NCBI GenBank assembly: GCA_964390335.1
Contig: CAYMHU010000009.1
Span: forward strand, 1-64,000
Direction of reading: 5' to 3'
Source of the DNA: Granulosicoccus sp964390335
Lineage (GTDB): Bacteria > Pseudomonadota > Gammaproteobacteria > Granulosicoccales > Granulosicoccaceae
DNA length: 64,000 bases
A program made the translations under genes and the position numbers. Below are positions 8,487 to 18,122 of this stretch, piece by piece; position 1 is the stretch's first letter; the number at the start of each line of letters is the position of its first letter. The notes beneath the pieces were generated by a model, which worked only from the letters and a program-made list of their open reading frames with translations, was not told the DNA's origin and did no database searches.

Positions 8487-10025
8487 ATGAGTGACATTAT
8501 TCTAAGCACGATTAACGCACGATACATTCATGCATCGCTGGGCTTACGTTATCTGCACGCCAACATGATTGACGAGCTAAAACCCCGCACCCAAATACTT
8601 GAATTTACACTTGCACAACGAGTAGACGACATTGTAGAAGCTATCGTTAACCAGCAACCGAGCATTGTGGGTTTTGGTGTATACATCTGGAATACCATTG
8701 AAACCACTGAGGCCGTACGAATGCTACGCCTGGTGGCACCAAACATTAAAATAATTGTTGGCGGACCAGAAATTAGTCATGAGACTACGTCCCAGGAACT
8801 CTATAAGATCGCAGATCATACTATTACCGGGCAAGCAGATCTCGCATTCAGCGATGCTTGTCAACAGCTACTGGCCGGGAACACACCGCCAAAACTGATT
8901 TCAGCACTACCGTTCAAGTTAGAAGAATTGCAATACCCGTATTCACTCTACAACGACGAAGACCTGCGTAATCGCGTTTTATATGTGGAAGCATCACGCG
9001 GCTGCCCATTCAAGTGCGAGTTCTGTTTATCATCATTGGATAAAACAGCTGTTGCATTTAATTTAGACACTTTGTTGCACCAACTTGAACAATTGATTGA
9101 TCGAGGTGCGAGGCACTTCAAATTTGTTGACAGGACGTTTAATCTGAAAATTGATACCAGCAAACGAATCCTGGAATTCTTTCTATCAAAAATAAACGGC
9201 AGTCCAGACGACGGTGCGGCACGCGAGCTATTTTTGCACTTTGAACTTATCCCGGACCGACTACCGGAGGCTATAAAAGAACTGCTTCCGCGATTCCCAA
9301 AAGGATGCTTACAATTTGAAATAGGTATTCAGAGTTTTAACCCGCAAGTCCAAAAGCTTATCAGTCGAAAACAACAACACGATAAAACGTGCGCCAATTT
9401 ACAATGGTTACGACAGCACACCCATGCTCACATACATGCTGATTTAATCTTTGGACTGCCATCCGAAACCCTGGAAAGTTTCGGTAGTGGGTTTAACCAA
9501 CTGTATGCGCTTGGCCCTCAGGAGATTCAGGTGGGAATTCTTAAACGGCTGCGCGGCACACCATTAACACGACATACCGTCGAATATGACATGCGCTATA
9601 TGAACACTCCCCCATACCGCATATTATGCAACCGGCATGTGGATTTTGCGTGTGTACAACGCATGATTCGATTTGCCCGCTACTGGGATTTAATAGGCAA
9701 CTCCGGTCGGTTTCCTAATACATTGCCGGTGCTATTAGGAAACACTCCATTTGAGCGATTTTTACAAACAAGCGATTGGATATTCGACGAAACCACCCAA
9801 ACGCATAAAATTGCATTACCGCGTTTATTTACCCTAATACACAAGCTCCTGATACGAGAGCTAAACGTAGACACCGAACAAGCGACCACCATATTGGAAT
9901 TGGATTTCCAACATAATCGCTTAAAGGGCAAACCAACGTTTCATCACACATTGCAACCGAAAGGTTTTAAGCAAAATTCGAATGCGGCACAACGACAAAG
10001 TCGACATATCGCTACTACAGGCTGA
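8487..10025 (+). CDS. B12-binding radical SAM protein
   Basis: 512 residues. The N-terminal ~150 form a cobalamin-binding-type Rossmann domain (STINARYIHASLGLRYL, VGFGVYIWN, IIVGGPEIS). The radical SAM domain follows with the CxxxCxxC cluster motif C173-x3-C177-x2-C180 in EASRGCPFKCEFC. FEIGIQSFNPQV and DLIFGLPSE are typical SAM-binding barrel elements. The C-terminal ~150 residues resemble the DUF4080 extension found on many such proteins. The family is annotated as a putative methyltransferase or as unknown, and I cannot assign a substrate. The gene stands 110 bp from the divergent gene and 27 bp before the FAD/Fe-S dehydrogenase gene, so the two may be co-transcribed. It is a second candidate cobalamin user here besides the dehalogenase-like fusion. 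Confidence 0.85.
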   Translation: MSDIILSTINARYIHASLGLRYLHANMIDELKPRTQILEFTLAQRVDDIVEAIVNQQPSIVGFGVYIWNTIETTEAVRMLRLVAPNIKIIVGGPEISHETTSQELYKIADHTITGQADLAFSDACQQLLAGNTPPKLISALPFKLEELQYPYSLYNDEDLRNRVLYVEASRGCPFKCEFCLSSLDKTAVAFNLDTLLHQLEQLIDRGARHFKFVDRTFNLKIDTSKRILEFFLSKINGSPDDGAARELFLHFELIPDRLPEAIKELLPRFPKGCLQFEIGIQSFNPQVQKLISRKQQHDKTCANLQWLRQHTHAHIHADLIFGLPSETLESFGSGFNQLYALGPQEIQVGILKRLRGTPLTRHTVEYDMRYMNTPPYRILCNRHVDFACVQRMIRFARYWDLIGNSGRFPNTLPVLLGNTPFERFLQTSDWIFDETTQTHKIALPRLFTLIHKLLIRELNVDTEQATTILELDFQHNRLKGKPTFHHTLQPKGFKQNSNAAQRQSRHIATTG

Positions 10026-10052
10026 TGCGGTAAAACAAAACAAACGAAAATC

Positions 10053-12953
10053 ATGAATAATCTTGCCCTTCACGATTCAAACTTAGCTGACTTACACGAT
10101 TCGTTGTCGCAGCAACTATCAGGCGAATGCGACTTCACATCTGCAGCAGTCGCGTTATACAGCAGTGACGCTTCCAACTATCGCCAAGTTCCAAAAGGTG
10201 TTGTTTTTCCAAGAAACACGAACGACATAAAACTAACCGTGTCGTTATGCGCAAAGGCCGGATTACCCATTTTGATGCGTGGCGGCGGAACATCACAAAA
10301 CGGGCAATGCGTAAACGAGGGCATCGTTATTGATTGCTCTCGATTTATGAACCGTATTTTAGAAATAGATACTGACAAGCGTTGCGCTGTGATCGAGCCA
10401 GGTGTGGTGTGTGATGCATTAAAACACGAGGCTCAAAAACACGGACTCACCTTCGGGCCCGACCCGGCAACACACAGTCGGTGCACCCTCGGTGGCATGA
10501 TCGGAAATAATTCATGTGGCCCTCATTCAATGATGGCTGGCAAGACTGTCGAAAATGTACTCGAACTAGAGGTCATGACTACCGAAGGCGAGATTTTTTG
10601 GATAGGACCTACCACAGACGATCTGTACAGCGATATTGTTGCACGTGGTGGTAAACAAGCTGATATCTATACCAAACTAAAATCGTTAGGTGATCAGTAT
10701 GCTGAAGATATTCGTCAACACTTTCCCAATATAAAACGCCGCGTATCCGGATTTAATCTGGATCAGCTACTACCTGAAAACCATTTTAATGTTGCCCGTG
10801 CATTGGTTGGCACTGAAGGAACATGTGTTTCAATTCTACGAGCGAAAGTTAAGTTAATTGAGAATCCTCAATTTGTGCAGCTGGTTGTGCTGGGGTTCGA
10901 GGACATTTTCAAAGCCGGCGATCTGGTACCACATGTCATGCCGTTTGAGCCAATCGCGATGGAAGGCTTAGACTGGGGCATTATTGGCGGACTCAATGCT
11001 CGCAACCTTCGTCAGCAAGAAATTGCTTTGTTGCCAAATGGCCGTGGATGGCTCCTCATAGAATTAGCTGCTGCTAGCGAAGCCGCTTTACAATCAAAAA
11101 CCACAGATTTTACGCAGGCAATGGAAAACAATGCGCTCGTTAAATCCGTCAAGCCGGTTTCAGATGCGCGGGAAGTCACTGCATTGTGGAGTATCCGGGA
11201 GCAAGGCGCATCCGCCACATCGCTGAGTCTAAACCCATCAGACCCGGACCCGGTCGTCGGCTGGGAAGACACAGCGGTCGATCCAATGCGTCTGGGTGAT
11301 TACCTGCGGGATCTGTATGCATTGGTTGATCGCTACGGCTATAGCACAAGCATGTACGGGCACTTTGGAGATGGCTGTATTCATGCGCGCATGACATTCG
11401 ACACCAGAACTGAAGCTGGTGTCGCCAAATGGCGACGATTCAGTGAAGAGATCGCGACACTGGTTGTGTCCTATGGTGGCTCGCTGTCTGGAGAGCATGG
11501 GGATGGACAAGCCAAAGCCGAATTCTTGCCAATCATGTTTGGGGACAAGCTGGTTGATGCGTTCAGGCAATTTAAGGAAATTTGGGATCCGGGCGGCGTC
11601 ATGAACCCGGGCAAAGTGGTTAACCCATTCGCGATGGATGAAAACCTACGATACGGCCCCGACTACAACACGCCAGAAGTAACTAGCACGTTGCAATTCG
11701 TTGATGATGTTGGCGGTCTCGGACGGGCAACAGAACGCTGTATCGGCATGGGAAAATGTCGCGCCGCCAGTGGCTCTATGTGCCCCAGCTTTCAAGCGAC
11801 CAATGAAGAGCGCTTCTCAACCCGAGGCCGAGCACACCTACTGCATGAATTGATACGAGGTGAAATCTTTGAGGACGGCTGGAACGATAACAATATCGCA
11901 CATTCCTTAGAACATTGTTTATCGTGTAAGGCCTGTAAAAGCGCCTGCCCTACCAAGGTTGATATAGCGGCGTTTAAGGCTGAGTTTATGTCGCGACACT
12001 ATCAGCAAAAGCGCCGACCGATTCGCCACTACGTATTTGGGTTTGTGGGTTCGTGGCTACCAAAGGTGGCTAAAATTCCGGCATTGGCGAATCTGGCACA
12101 AAAGACACCCGTAAAACAGCTAGCGTATCGGATGTTAAACCTTGATGCCGACGCAAAACTACCCGCTGTGACATCACAATCGTTTAGTACGTGGTCGAAA
12201 TTACATGCCAACTACAATGATGATCATTTTTATTGGTTCGGTGATGCCAAGCTACCACCTGTTGTCGTTTGGGCTGACACAGTAAACTCGCACTACTATC
12301 CACAAGCATTAAAAGCAACAGTACACGTACTGCAAAAATGCCAATATCGAGTTGGCGTTGCTAAACAACACTTCTGTTGTGGTCGGCCATTATATGAATA
12401 TGGTTTTTTGGACAAAGCAAAAACGCAAGCGGTTCAAATAATACAAAATTTATATCCCCATTTACCCGATAATACCAAGGTCATTGTGCAAGAGCCCGCT
12501 TGCCTGTCTGTGTTTAAAGACGAACTACTTAAGCTGTTCCCAAACGATGACACCGCGCGCGACTTAGCAGTACGCACAATGAGCCTCACCCAATTCCTGG
12601 ATGCTGCTCAGCCACCGATCTTAAACCCGCTCCCCAAAGCCGTCCTGCATTTGCACTGCCATGACAAAGGTTTAAATACAGACGCCAGTGAACGCCACTG
12701 GATGCAGCAATGTGTTACTGATTTAGACGAACCAGAGGAGGCCTGTTGCGGAATGGCAGGCACTTTCGGACAATCCAAAACTACCCGGCATATAGCTAAA
12801 ACACTTGTTAATAGGAACATCGGGCCAGCAATAGACAAACAAGGTGACGAAGTTGTTGTAATCAGCAACGGCTTTAGTTGTCGTGGTCATATCGCTGCGG
12901 AAAAGCACACCCGGGTATTGCATCCGGCAGAAGTGTTGGAACGTTGCTTGTAA
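10053..12953 (+). CDS. FAD-linked oxidase / 4Fe-4S dehydrogenase fusion (YdiJ/GlcD-GlpC type)
   Basis: 966 residues joining a VAO-type flavoprotein to an Fe-S oxidoreductase. The FAD_binding_4 domain (about residues 45-190) contains PILMRGGGTSQNGQC and GMIGNNSCGPHS. The FAD-oxidase C domain follows, with YGHFGDGCIHARM and GGSLSGEHGDGQAK (about residues 430-490). The Fe-S part has C563-IGMGKC and C622-x2-C625-x2-C628-x3-C632-P, and then two CCG-type elements, HFCCGRP (~772) and ACCGMAGTFG (~897). Such fusions oxidise 2-hydroxy acids, for example D-2-hydroxyglutarate or D-lactate, and pass electrons to the respiratory chain at the inner membrane. Length fits the YdiJ-like family. The exact 2-hydroxyacid is not determined by sequence alone. 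Confidence 0.85.
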   Translation: MNNLALHDSNLADLHDSLSQQLSGECDFTSAAVALYSSDASNYRQVPKGVVFPRNTNDIKLTVSLCAKAGLPILMRGGGTSQNGQCVNEGIVIDCSRFMNRILEIDTDKRCAVIEPGVVCDALKHEAQKHGLTFGPDPATHSRCTLGGMIGNNSCGPHSMMAGKTVENVLELEVMTTEGEIFWIGPTTDDLYSDIVARGGKQADIYTKLKSLGDQYAEDIRQHFPNIKRRVSGFNLDQLLPENHFNVARALVGTEGTCVSILRAKVKLIENPQFVQLVVLGFEDIFKAGDLVPHVMPFEPIAMEGLDWGIIGGLNARNLRQQEIALLPNGRGWLLIELAAASEAALQSKTTDFTQAMENNALVKSVKPVSDAREVTALWSIREQGASATSLSLNPSDPDPVVGWEDTAVDPMRLGDYLRDLYALVDRYGYSTSMYGHFGDGCIHARMTFDTRTEAGVAKWRRFSEEIATLVVSYGGSLSGEHGDGQAKAEFLPIMFGDKLVDAFRQFKEIWDPGGVMNPGKVVNPFAMDENLRYGPDYNTPEVTSTLQFVDDVGGLGRATERCIGMGKCRAASGSMCPSFQATNEERFSTRGRAHLLHELIRGEIFEDGWNDNNIAHSLEHCLSCKACKSACPTKVDIAAFKAEFMSRHYQQKRRPIRHYVFGFVGSWLPKVAKIPALANLAQKTPVKQLAYRMLNLDADAKLPAVTSQSFSTWSKLHANYNDDHFYWFGDAKLPPVVVWADTVNSHYYPQALKATVHVLQKCQYRVGVAKQHFCCGRPLYEYGFLDKAKTQAVQIIQNLYPHLPDNTKVIVQEPACLSVFKDELLKLFPNDDTARDLAVRTMSLTQFLDAAQPPILNPLPKAVLHLHCHDKGLNTDASERHWMQQCVTDLDEPEEACCGMAGTFGQSKTTRHIAKTLVNRNIGPAIDKQGDEVVVISNGFSCRGHIAAEKHTRVLHPAEVLERCL

Positions 12954-13139
12954 ACGCCTGATTATAGGTACCAAAAGCAACCATTTTGTGTACGAGTTCA
13001 AATTCCGCGACGATATCAATACACAGTCTGATGAAGGCGTCGTTACACAGATATAACATGTAATTAGAACTGCACAGCTCTACAGGACCCCGAGTACCAG
13101 CTTCAAATGCTTCACGCCCAATCCACAACACCACTTAAG

Positions 13140-13864
13140 ATGCCTATCCTGAACAGCATAGCGCTGGTTGTTGATGATGAACCGAACGTGTGCGACGTGC
13201 TGTGCATGATACTCGAGAACGAAGGCTTCACCGTAGTCACGGCACACAGCGGCGAGGAAGCACTGGGTTTATTCGGTGAATACTTCTTTGATATTGTGTT
13301 CACCGATGTCTGCATGGACGGTATTAGCGGCCTGGATCTGCTTACGCGTATTAAACACATCGATAAAAGCATCAAAACCGTTGTTATGACGGCGCATACT
13401 GGTTACGACACAGTACTAGAAGCCCTGAGAGGTGGTGCTCACGATTTCATTGAGAAACCTTTTACCGATCACTCCCGTATTGCATCCATAGCACTGACCG
13501 CTCGAAGCCATGCACTGCTGGAACGCGACAATCAAGATCTGCTAGCCCGACTTAAGATAAAACACGGTAAGCTTGAAGCGGCTAATAAACAGCTTATCGA
13601 ACTGAATCAACAGTTAGAAAAACTGGCGATTACAGATTCACTGACGGGCTTAAAAAACCGGCGGTACATAGATTCTGCACTAGCGAATATGTTTACTCAC
13701 TATTCGCGCTATAAAGACCCATTTTGTATTGCCATGATCGATGTTGATAATTTTAAAGAATTTAATGATCAGTATGGCCACTCTGCCGGTGACACAGTAC
13801 TAAAGCTTATATCAGAGCAGCTGCAAATTAATACTCGTAACGCCGATACCGTTGGGAGATACGG
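13140..13864 (+). CDS. response regulator with GGDEF domain (3' end lost in gap)
   Basis: I take the ATG at 13140 as start because the receiver domain begins right after it (SIALVVDDE); an upstream ATG at 13107 adds 11 residues. The receiver has the acidic pair DDE, the phosphoacceptor D56 in FTDVCMDG, a conserved T (VMTAHTG) and K (IEKPF). A coiled-coil linker of about 40 residues rich in K, E, Q and N follows. Then a diguanylate cyclase domain starts with DSLTGLKNRR and DVDNFKEFND. The sequence breaks into the N-run at GRYG, just before the GG(D/E)EF signature, so cyclase activity cannot be judged. It probably makes cyclic di-GMP in response to an unlinked histidine kinase. Confidence 0.85.
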
Positions 13865-13964
13865 NNNNNNNNNNNNNNNNNNNNNNNNNNNNNNNNNNNN
13901 NNNNNNNNNNNNNNNNNNNNNNNNNNNNNNNNNNNNNNNNNNNNNNNNNNNNNNNNNNNNNNNN
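13865..13964. other. assembly gap, 100 N
   Basis: Exactly 100 N, the conventional placeholder for a gap of unknown size. The missing part of the GGDEF domain alone needs roughly 300 bp, so the true gap is probably longer than shown. It separates the regulator from the CoA transferase, and any gene between them is unseen. Confidence 0.98.
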
Positions 13965-13972
13965 CTAAAACC

Positions 13973-15109
13973 ATGCAATCCAAACCTTTGTCAGGCATCA
14001 AAGTTGTCGAACTGGCTCGTATTTTAGCAGGCCCCTGGGCCGGTCAAACTCTAGCCGACTTAGGAGCCGATGTTATTAAAATCGAAAGTCCGCACGGAGA
14101 TGATACCCGTCAATGGGGACCACCCAATATCAATATCAAGGATTCAAGCAGTGCAGCCTATTTTCATAGCTGCAATCGTGGCAAACGCTCAAGAGTAGCA
14201 GATTTAAAAAACAACGACGATCTAGAGGCTGTTATCGCTTTAATAGCCGAGGCGGATGTGTTGATTGAAAATTTTAAAGTAGGTGGTTTAACGCAATACG
14301 GTCTTGACTACGAAACCATTAAAACCATCAACCCTGCCCTTATTTATTGTTCGATAACCGGCTTCGGCCAAACCGGACCCTACGCATCCAGAGCCGGCTA
14401 CGATTTTATGATCCAGGGCATGAGCGGCATAATGGATCTAACCGGTGAAGCCGATGGAAATCCACAAAAAATTGGCGTTGCATTTGTTGATATTTTCACT
14501 GGCTTGTACAGTGTTATCGCTATTCAGTCAGCGCTGCATGCCAGGCAACAAACGGGCAAAGGTCAGTATATCGATATGGCATTATTCGATTGCATGACGG
14601 CTGTGTTGGCAAATCAATCGATGAATTATTTGGCATCAGGTATTAATCCAACTCGTATGGGTAATAAACATCCAAACATTTGCCCGTACGAAACAGTCTC
14701 CGTTGGCGATGGGCATATTATCATTGCTACTGGTAACGATGCTCAGTATCAACGTCTATGTGACTGCTTAGAACTACCTGAATTAAAAGACGATAAGCGT
14801 TTTATTGACAATGCGAATCGCGTTAAGCATCGCGACGAACTGATGTTAATCCTGAACAACGCAACCTCACAATGGACTAAACAATCGTTGTTAACGGCGC
14901 TTGAAAATGCCGTGGTTCCAGCAGGCCCAATCAACACCGTTGAGGATGTATTCAAAGATGAGCAGTTTATTGCTCGAGGCTTGCGTGTTGATAATGATGG
15001 CGTGCCTGGCGTACGCACGCCTATTATCATGGACGGTGTTCAGATGAAATCGGACTCGCGATCACCGATGCTTGGTGAGCATGACAATGCCACATTCAAC
15101 AAACAATGA
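13973..15109 (+). CDS. CoA transferase family III (CaiB/BaiF)
   Basis: 378 residues, starting 9 bp after the gap; the length is normal for the family, so it is probably complete. The N-terminus VVELARILAGPWAGQTLADLGADVIKIESPHGDD is the standard CoA-binding opening of type III enzymes, cited here as two overlapping stretches. The candidate catalytic aspartate is D144 in AGYDFMIQGMSG. VFVDIFTGLY and GLFDCMTAVLANQ-like stretches follow (here ALFDCMTAVLANQ). These enzymes move CoA between carboxylic acids in the cytoplasm, for example formyl-, succinyl- or crotonobetainyl-CoA. The partner acids are unknown. It converges on the 6-hydroxynicotinate-reductase-like operon with 10 bp between stops. 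A role activating the carboxylate product of that pathway is possible but rests only on position. Confidence 0.85.
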   Translation: MQSKPLSGIKVVELARILAGPWAGQTLADLGADVIKIESPHGDDTRQWGPPNINIKDSSSAAYFHSCNRGKRSRVADLKNNDDLEAVIALIAEADVLIENFKVGGLTQYGLDYETIKTINPALIYCSITGFGQTGPYASRAGYDFMIQGMSGIMDLTGEADGNPQKIGVAFVDIFTGLYSVIAIQSALHARQQTGKGQYIDMALFDCMTAVLANQSMNYLASGINPTRMGNKHPNICPYETVSVGDGHIIIATGNDAQYQRLCDCLELPELKDDKRFIDNANRVKHRDELMLILNNATSQWTKQSLLTALENAVVPAGPINTVEDVFKDEQFIARGLRVDNDGVPGVRTPIIMDGVQMKSDSRSPMLGEHDNATFNKQ

Positions 15110-15119
15110 GAATAAATAC

Positions 15120-16604
15120 CTACCAATGAAAATGGTTTTTATTCATAGGCCAGCGCTGACGGGTATCCACTTCTACACATCTGTCCACAGATTCTTTGAG
15201 TGCACTTAAATCAACGATGCTGTCCATGTGCCCACCCAGCGACTGATAATCGTCTTTACGCAGGGTAAATTCAATGGGCGCGACCAGGGCGGGCGTAGGT
15301 ACATACCCAAACGCATTGCGTGGTAGCTGCATAACATCCACCATGACAGTAATACCACCACCAGGCCACACATACGCAGGGGCTCCGCCACAACTAACGT
15401 GTGTTAATGAATGTCGGACCGAACGTGTTAAACCGACCGGGTTTTCCGTAACACCTGCACGCAAAGAGCCACCTGCTCCTCCCATAAACAATACTGAACA
15501 CATTGACGGCTCACAATTTTCTGCAACGCGCTCTACTGATGGTGACAGCTCAGCAGGCATTGCTTGTTCAACCCATTCCAATGCATCATTAAGTACGTAA
15601 TAAGCAAACTGCTCTCCGGTGGTTGAAACCATTAACAGTCTTAATCCCGGTTGTACTGAATTGGGTTTAAACGTATCGAGAATACTCAATGGGTCGTCGA
15701 TGTCGGTTCCACCCCATCCCATTCCGGGTTCGGCAACTTGGAAATAACGGCCCGGTGTGGATTTTCTGCCTTTTATTCTGACGCCACTGGGCTCCATACC
15801 CAACATGCGCCCAGCTTGATGCTCGGACAGCACTCCGGTGATGTGATCATCGACAACCACGACTTCATCGACAAAAGGCTGCCATTGTTTGGCGAACATG
15901 CCTATTGTTGCTGAACCACAACCGACTCGCATCAAGCTTTCCTGATGCCCGTTAACAATTGGCGCTTTACCAGCTTGTACGATGATGGTTTCACCATCAT
16001 CGATAGTCATTTCAACTGCTTCTCTGTTGCACAGGCTTAATAAGGATTCGCAGGTGATACGGCCTTCTTTTTTACTACCGCCGGTAAGATGATTAACGCC
16101 ACCCAGCGACAGCATTTGAGAGCCATACTCACCAGTGGTGACATGACCAATAGCCTCGCCTTGCACTCTCGCTAGCGCTCGCTCTGGCCCGATGTGTCTA
16201 TCGGTATCAATTTTAACTTTGGCACCGCAGTAGCTGAAAATGCCCTCGGTTACAACCGTGACCATATCAACATCATCATGCGACTGACTCACGATGAACG
16301 GTGCGGGTTTATAATCGGGATAGGTGGTGCCAGCACCTATGGCAGTCACAAAAGTGCTATTTTGATTGAGCAAGGAGCCATCCCATTGAGGGATATCATC
16401 TCCTGGCAAAAACGCGACAACTTCACCGCCGTGACTGGCTCGGTTTTCAATGACTGTAAATGGGTCGACGCGCACCAACTCTCCACCATCATTAGCATAC
16501 CGATCACATGCGCCCGAACGACCATCTTTGATATAACAAAGTACAGGACACGCATCACAACGTATTTTGCCGTTTGGCTCTATATCAACTTTGGTTCTTA
16601 TCAT
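15120..16604 (-). CDS. 6-hydroxynicotinate reductase-like Fe-S flavoprotein
   Basis: 494 residues. The N-terminus has C16-x2-C19-x3-C23-x9-C33 (IRCDACPVLCYIKDGRSGAC), fitting a 4Fe-4S cluster. Further conserved-looking cysteines lie in FSYCGAKV, RVGCGSAT and HVSCGGAP. By overall recollection it belongs to the family annotated as 6-hydroxynicotinate reductase after the Eubacterium barkeri Hnr, which reduces 6-hydroxynicotinate to 1,4,5,6-tetrahydro-6-oxonicotinate with ferredoxin. It is the last gene of a four-gene minus-strand operon with two PF06684 proteins and a UPF0280 protein, 40 bp after the second PF06684 gene. A divergent enamidase-like gene supports a reduce-then-hydrolyse route. Whether nicotinate is the real substrate is open. 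Confidence 0.75.
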   Translation of the reverse strand: MIRTKVDIEPNGKIRCDACPVLCYIKDGRSGACDRYANDGGELVRVDPFTVIENRASHGGEVVAFLPGDDIPQWDGSLLNQNSTFVTAIGAGTTYPDYKPAPFIVSQSHDDVDMVTVVTEGIFSYCGAKVKIDTDRHIGPERALARVQGEAIGHVTTGEYGSQMLSLGGVNHLTGGSKKEGRITCESLLSLCNREAVEMTIDDGETIIVQAGKAPIVNGHQESLMRVGCGSATIGMFAKQWQPFVDEVVVVDDHITGVLSEHQAGRMLGMEPSGVRIKGRKSTPGRYFQVAEPGMGWGGTDIDDPLSILDTFKPNSVQPGLRLLMVSTTGEQFAYYVLNDALEWVEQAMPAELSPSVERVAENCEPSMCSVLFMGGAGGSLRAGVTENPVGLTRSVRHSLTHVSCGGAPAYVWPGGGITVMVDVMQLPRNAFGYVPTPALVAPIEFTLRKDDYQSLGGHMDSIVDLSALKESVDRCVEVDTRQRWPMNKNHFHW

Positions 16605-16644
16605 TCGGTTGCCATTAATAGGTTGCTAAGCACTATTACACGAA

Positions 16645-17232
16645 CTAGCGAAGCCCGTCTTTACCTTCAGCGTCTTCATGAGTAAGTCCACCTACCCTGG
16701 GCAAGGGTCTGCCGGAATCGGTAACAGCAACCGCCACCAGAATCTCGTTGGCTCTTGGCGCGTCATTAACACTGACAACCATGCCATCAAAGTGCGATCG
16801 AACATAGGCCGCTTCTTTATGCCCGAGCGGTACATCCAGGGCTTGACCCATACCACCCATTTTCTTGTTCGATGCGACCAGCGCAGCCCCTTTTTCTACT
16901 GCGGCTCGCAGCGGCTTCCCAAGCTTGGGATGTAATATGGCTGCTGCATGTTCAAGCTCACCGTTCTCGCCCACCATAGCGGCTTTGCCATAACTTTGAG
17001 CCTCCGATGGTTCGATACCCAAGGCTTCAACACACTTCTGCCCTAACAGAGCGCCCAATTGTTCTCCGGCATCCATCAATACCGTTAAATCTTCCGTGTA
17101 TTGGCCAGCATATGGGTTTTCTATGACAGCAACTGCCGCAGCACGCCGCGTGGCAGGTGAAATAGTCTTACCCATTTCAATATGTGTTTCATCAAGGAAG
17201 GTCATTATTTTTCGAATTTTCATTTGGCTCAT
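16645..17232 (-). CDS. PF06684 'amino acid synthesis' family protein, copy 2
   Basis: 195 residues, with family hallmarks AVAVIENPYAGQY, SYGKAAMVGENGELEHAAA, LHPKLGKPLR, YVRSHFDGMVV and GRPLPRVGGL. The family is named for an old suggestion, and I know of no settled biochemical role. The start at 17232 overlaps the stop of the UPF0280 gene by 4 bp, which implies translational coupling. Compared with copy 1 (18109-18681) it keeps the same order of motifs but has ATRRAAAVAV and FLDETHIEMGK where copy 1 has PLRKASALAV and NVEEIWHEGG. The two therefore look like diverged paralogs that could form a hetero-oligomer or act on successive intermediates. No signal peptide or membrane segment is seen. 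Confidence 0.75.
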   Translation of the reverse strand: MSQMKIRKIMTFLDETHIEMGKTISPATRRAAAVAVIENPYAGQYTEDLTVLMDAGEQLGALLGQKCVEALGIEPSEAQSYGKAAMVGENGELEHAAAILHPKLGKPLRAAVEKGAALVASNKKMGGMGQALDVPLGHKEAAYVRSHFDGMVVSVNDAPRANEILVAVAVTDSGRPLPRVGGLTHEDAEGKDGLR

Positions 17233-18122
17233 GCTATTTCCCTTAATTCTGTTAGTGCTTCGTATCCCAGTGTTTGTTGCAACCCTTGCACATTAATACA
17301 AACGCCTGCTATCAATCCGCGATTAATCATTTGTGTAGCCACTCGCAGTCCTGCCTTTGCAGCCGTGTGTTTCTCAGCATGACTTAGGCGCATCACATTC
17401 GTCGTGACCAGTAACTGCCCTAAATCGCTGTCGGGAGTTAACGACTCTGCAGACTCACGGGTGACTTTATGTGAACCGGGAAGGTTTACTGCGTTTGCAA
17501 TTAGCGTGGCCGCAACGTCTGCCTTGGCTGCGTTTTCTGCCAACACGGTGACAGCATCAGCAATACCCTGTGAGTGACTCCGCCCTTGCCAACCGCTGGT
17601 AGCCAATCCTCTAATAGGTTTGGCATGTTGAATGGTAACGGTTGCTTGTTGTTGCGCGGTTTGAAGATTGCTCACTAAGCCAACATTATAACTGGCTTGA
17701 TCACTGATATACAAAGCGATATCACCGCCATTGTTAACAAATGCGCGATGTAATTGTCGCTGATTGATCATGGCGGCTAACACATGGTCGGCTACAGCAC
17801 CAGCAACCGCAGCCATCGGCGTCACATAGTTTGCACTGTGAGGCAGTACCGCACTCACCATTTGCCTGGCAATAACTCCCTTTACCGTATCGTTATGTTG
17901 CAAGTATGCGCTAATTGGCTTGCGCAACAACGCCAACTCAGCCACCAACGTGTTTAATACAGCGTTAAATGAATCTACGGCTTGCTTAAACGCGCGCTCA
18001 CACTCAGATGGCTCACCCTCAACCTCAATAACAAGATCGATTGGGCCATGCTGCAGGTGCAGTCGCCGTTCGGCAATTAACCAATGTGCTGTAATGCCAG
18101 ATTGCACTTTAGCGCAATCCAT
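17229..18122 (-). CDS. UPF0280 family protein (ApbE-like fold)
   Basis: 297 residues. Segments typical of the UPF0280/ApbE superfamily are TPMAAVAGAVADHVLAAM (about residues 101-118), AFVNNGGDIALYI (~128-140), RGLATSGWQGRSHSQGIADA (~170-189) and a downstream alanine-rich helix with AAKADVAATLIANAV. ApbE proteins transfer FMN to proteins, but UPF0280 members lack an experimentally agreed function, and no periplasmic signal is visible here. The gene overlaps its upstream neighbour (PF06684 copy 1) by 14 bp and its downstream neighbour (copy 2) by 4 bp, so the three proteins are likely made in fixed proportion. A flavin-related or substrate-binding role in the ring-reduction pathway is inference. 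Confidence 0.75.
   Translation of the reverse strand: MDCAKVQSGITAHWLIAERRLHLQHGPIDLVIEVEGEPSECERAFKQAVDSFNAVLNTLVAELALLRKPISAYLQHNDTVKGVIARQMVSAVLPHSANYVTPMAAVAGAVADHVLAAMINQRQLHRAFVNNGGDIALYISDQASYNVGLVSNLQTAQQQATVTIQHAKPIRGLATSGWQGRSHSQGIADAVTVLAENAAKADVAATLIANAVNLPGSHKVTRESAESLTPDSDLGQLLVTTNVMRLSHAEKHTAAKAGLRVATQMINRGLIAGVCINVQGLQQTLGYEALTELREIA

Noticed and set aside
12954..13139. Possible gene or RNA between the dehydrogenase and the response regulator
   Set aside because: No frame with a start and motif and no convincing hairpin was seen on either strand.
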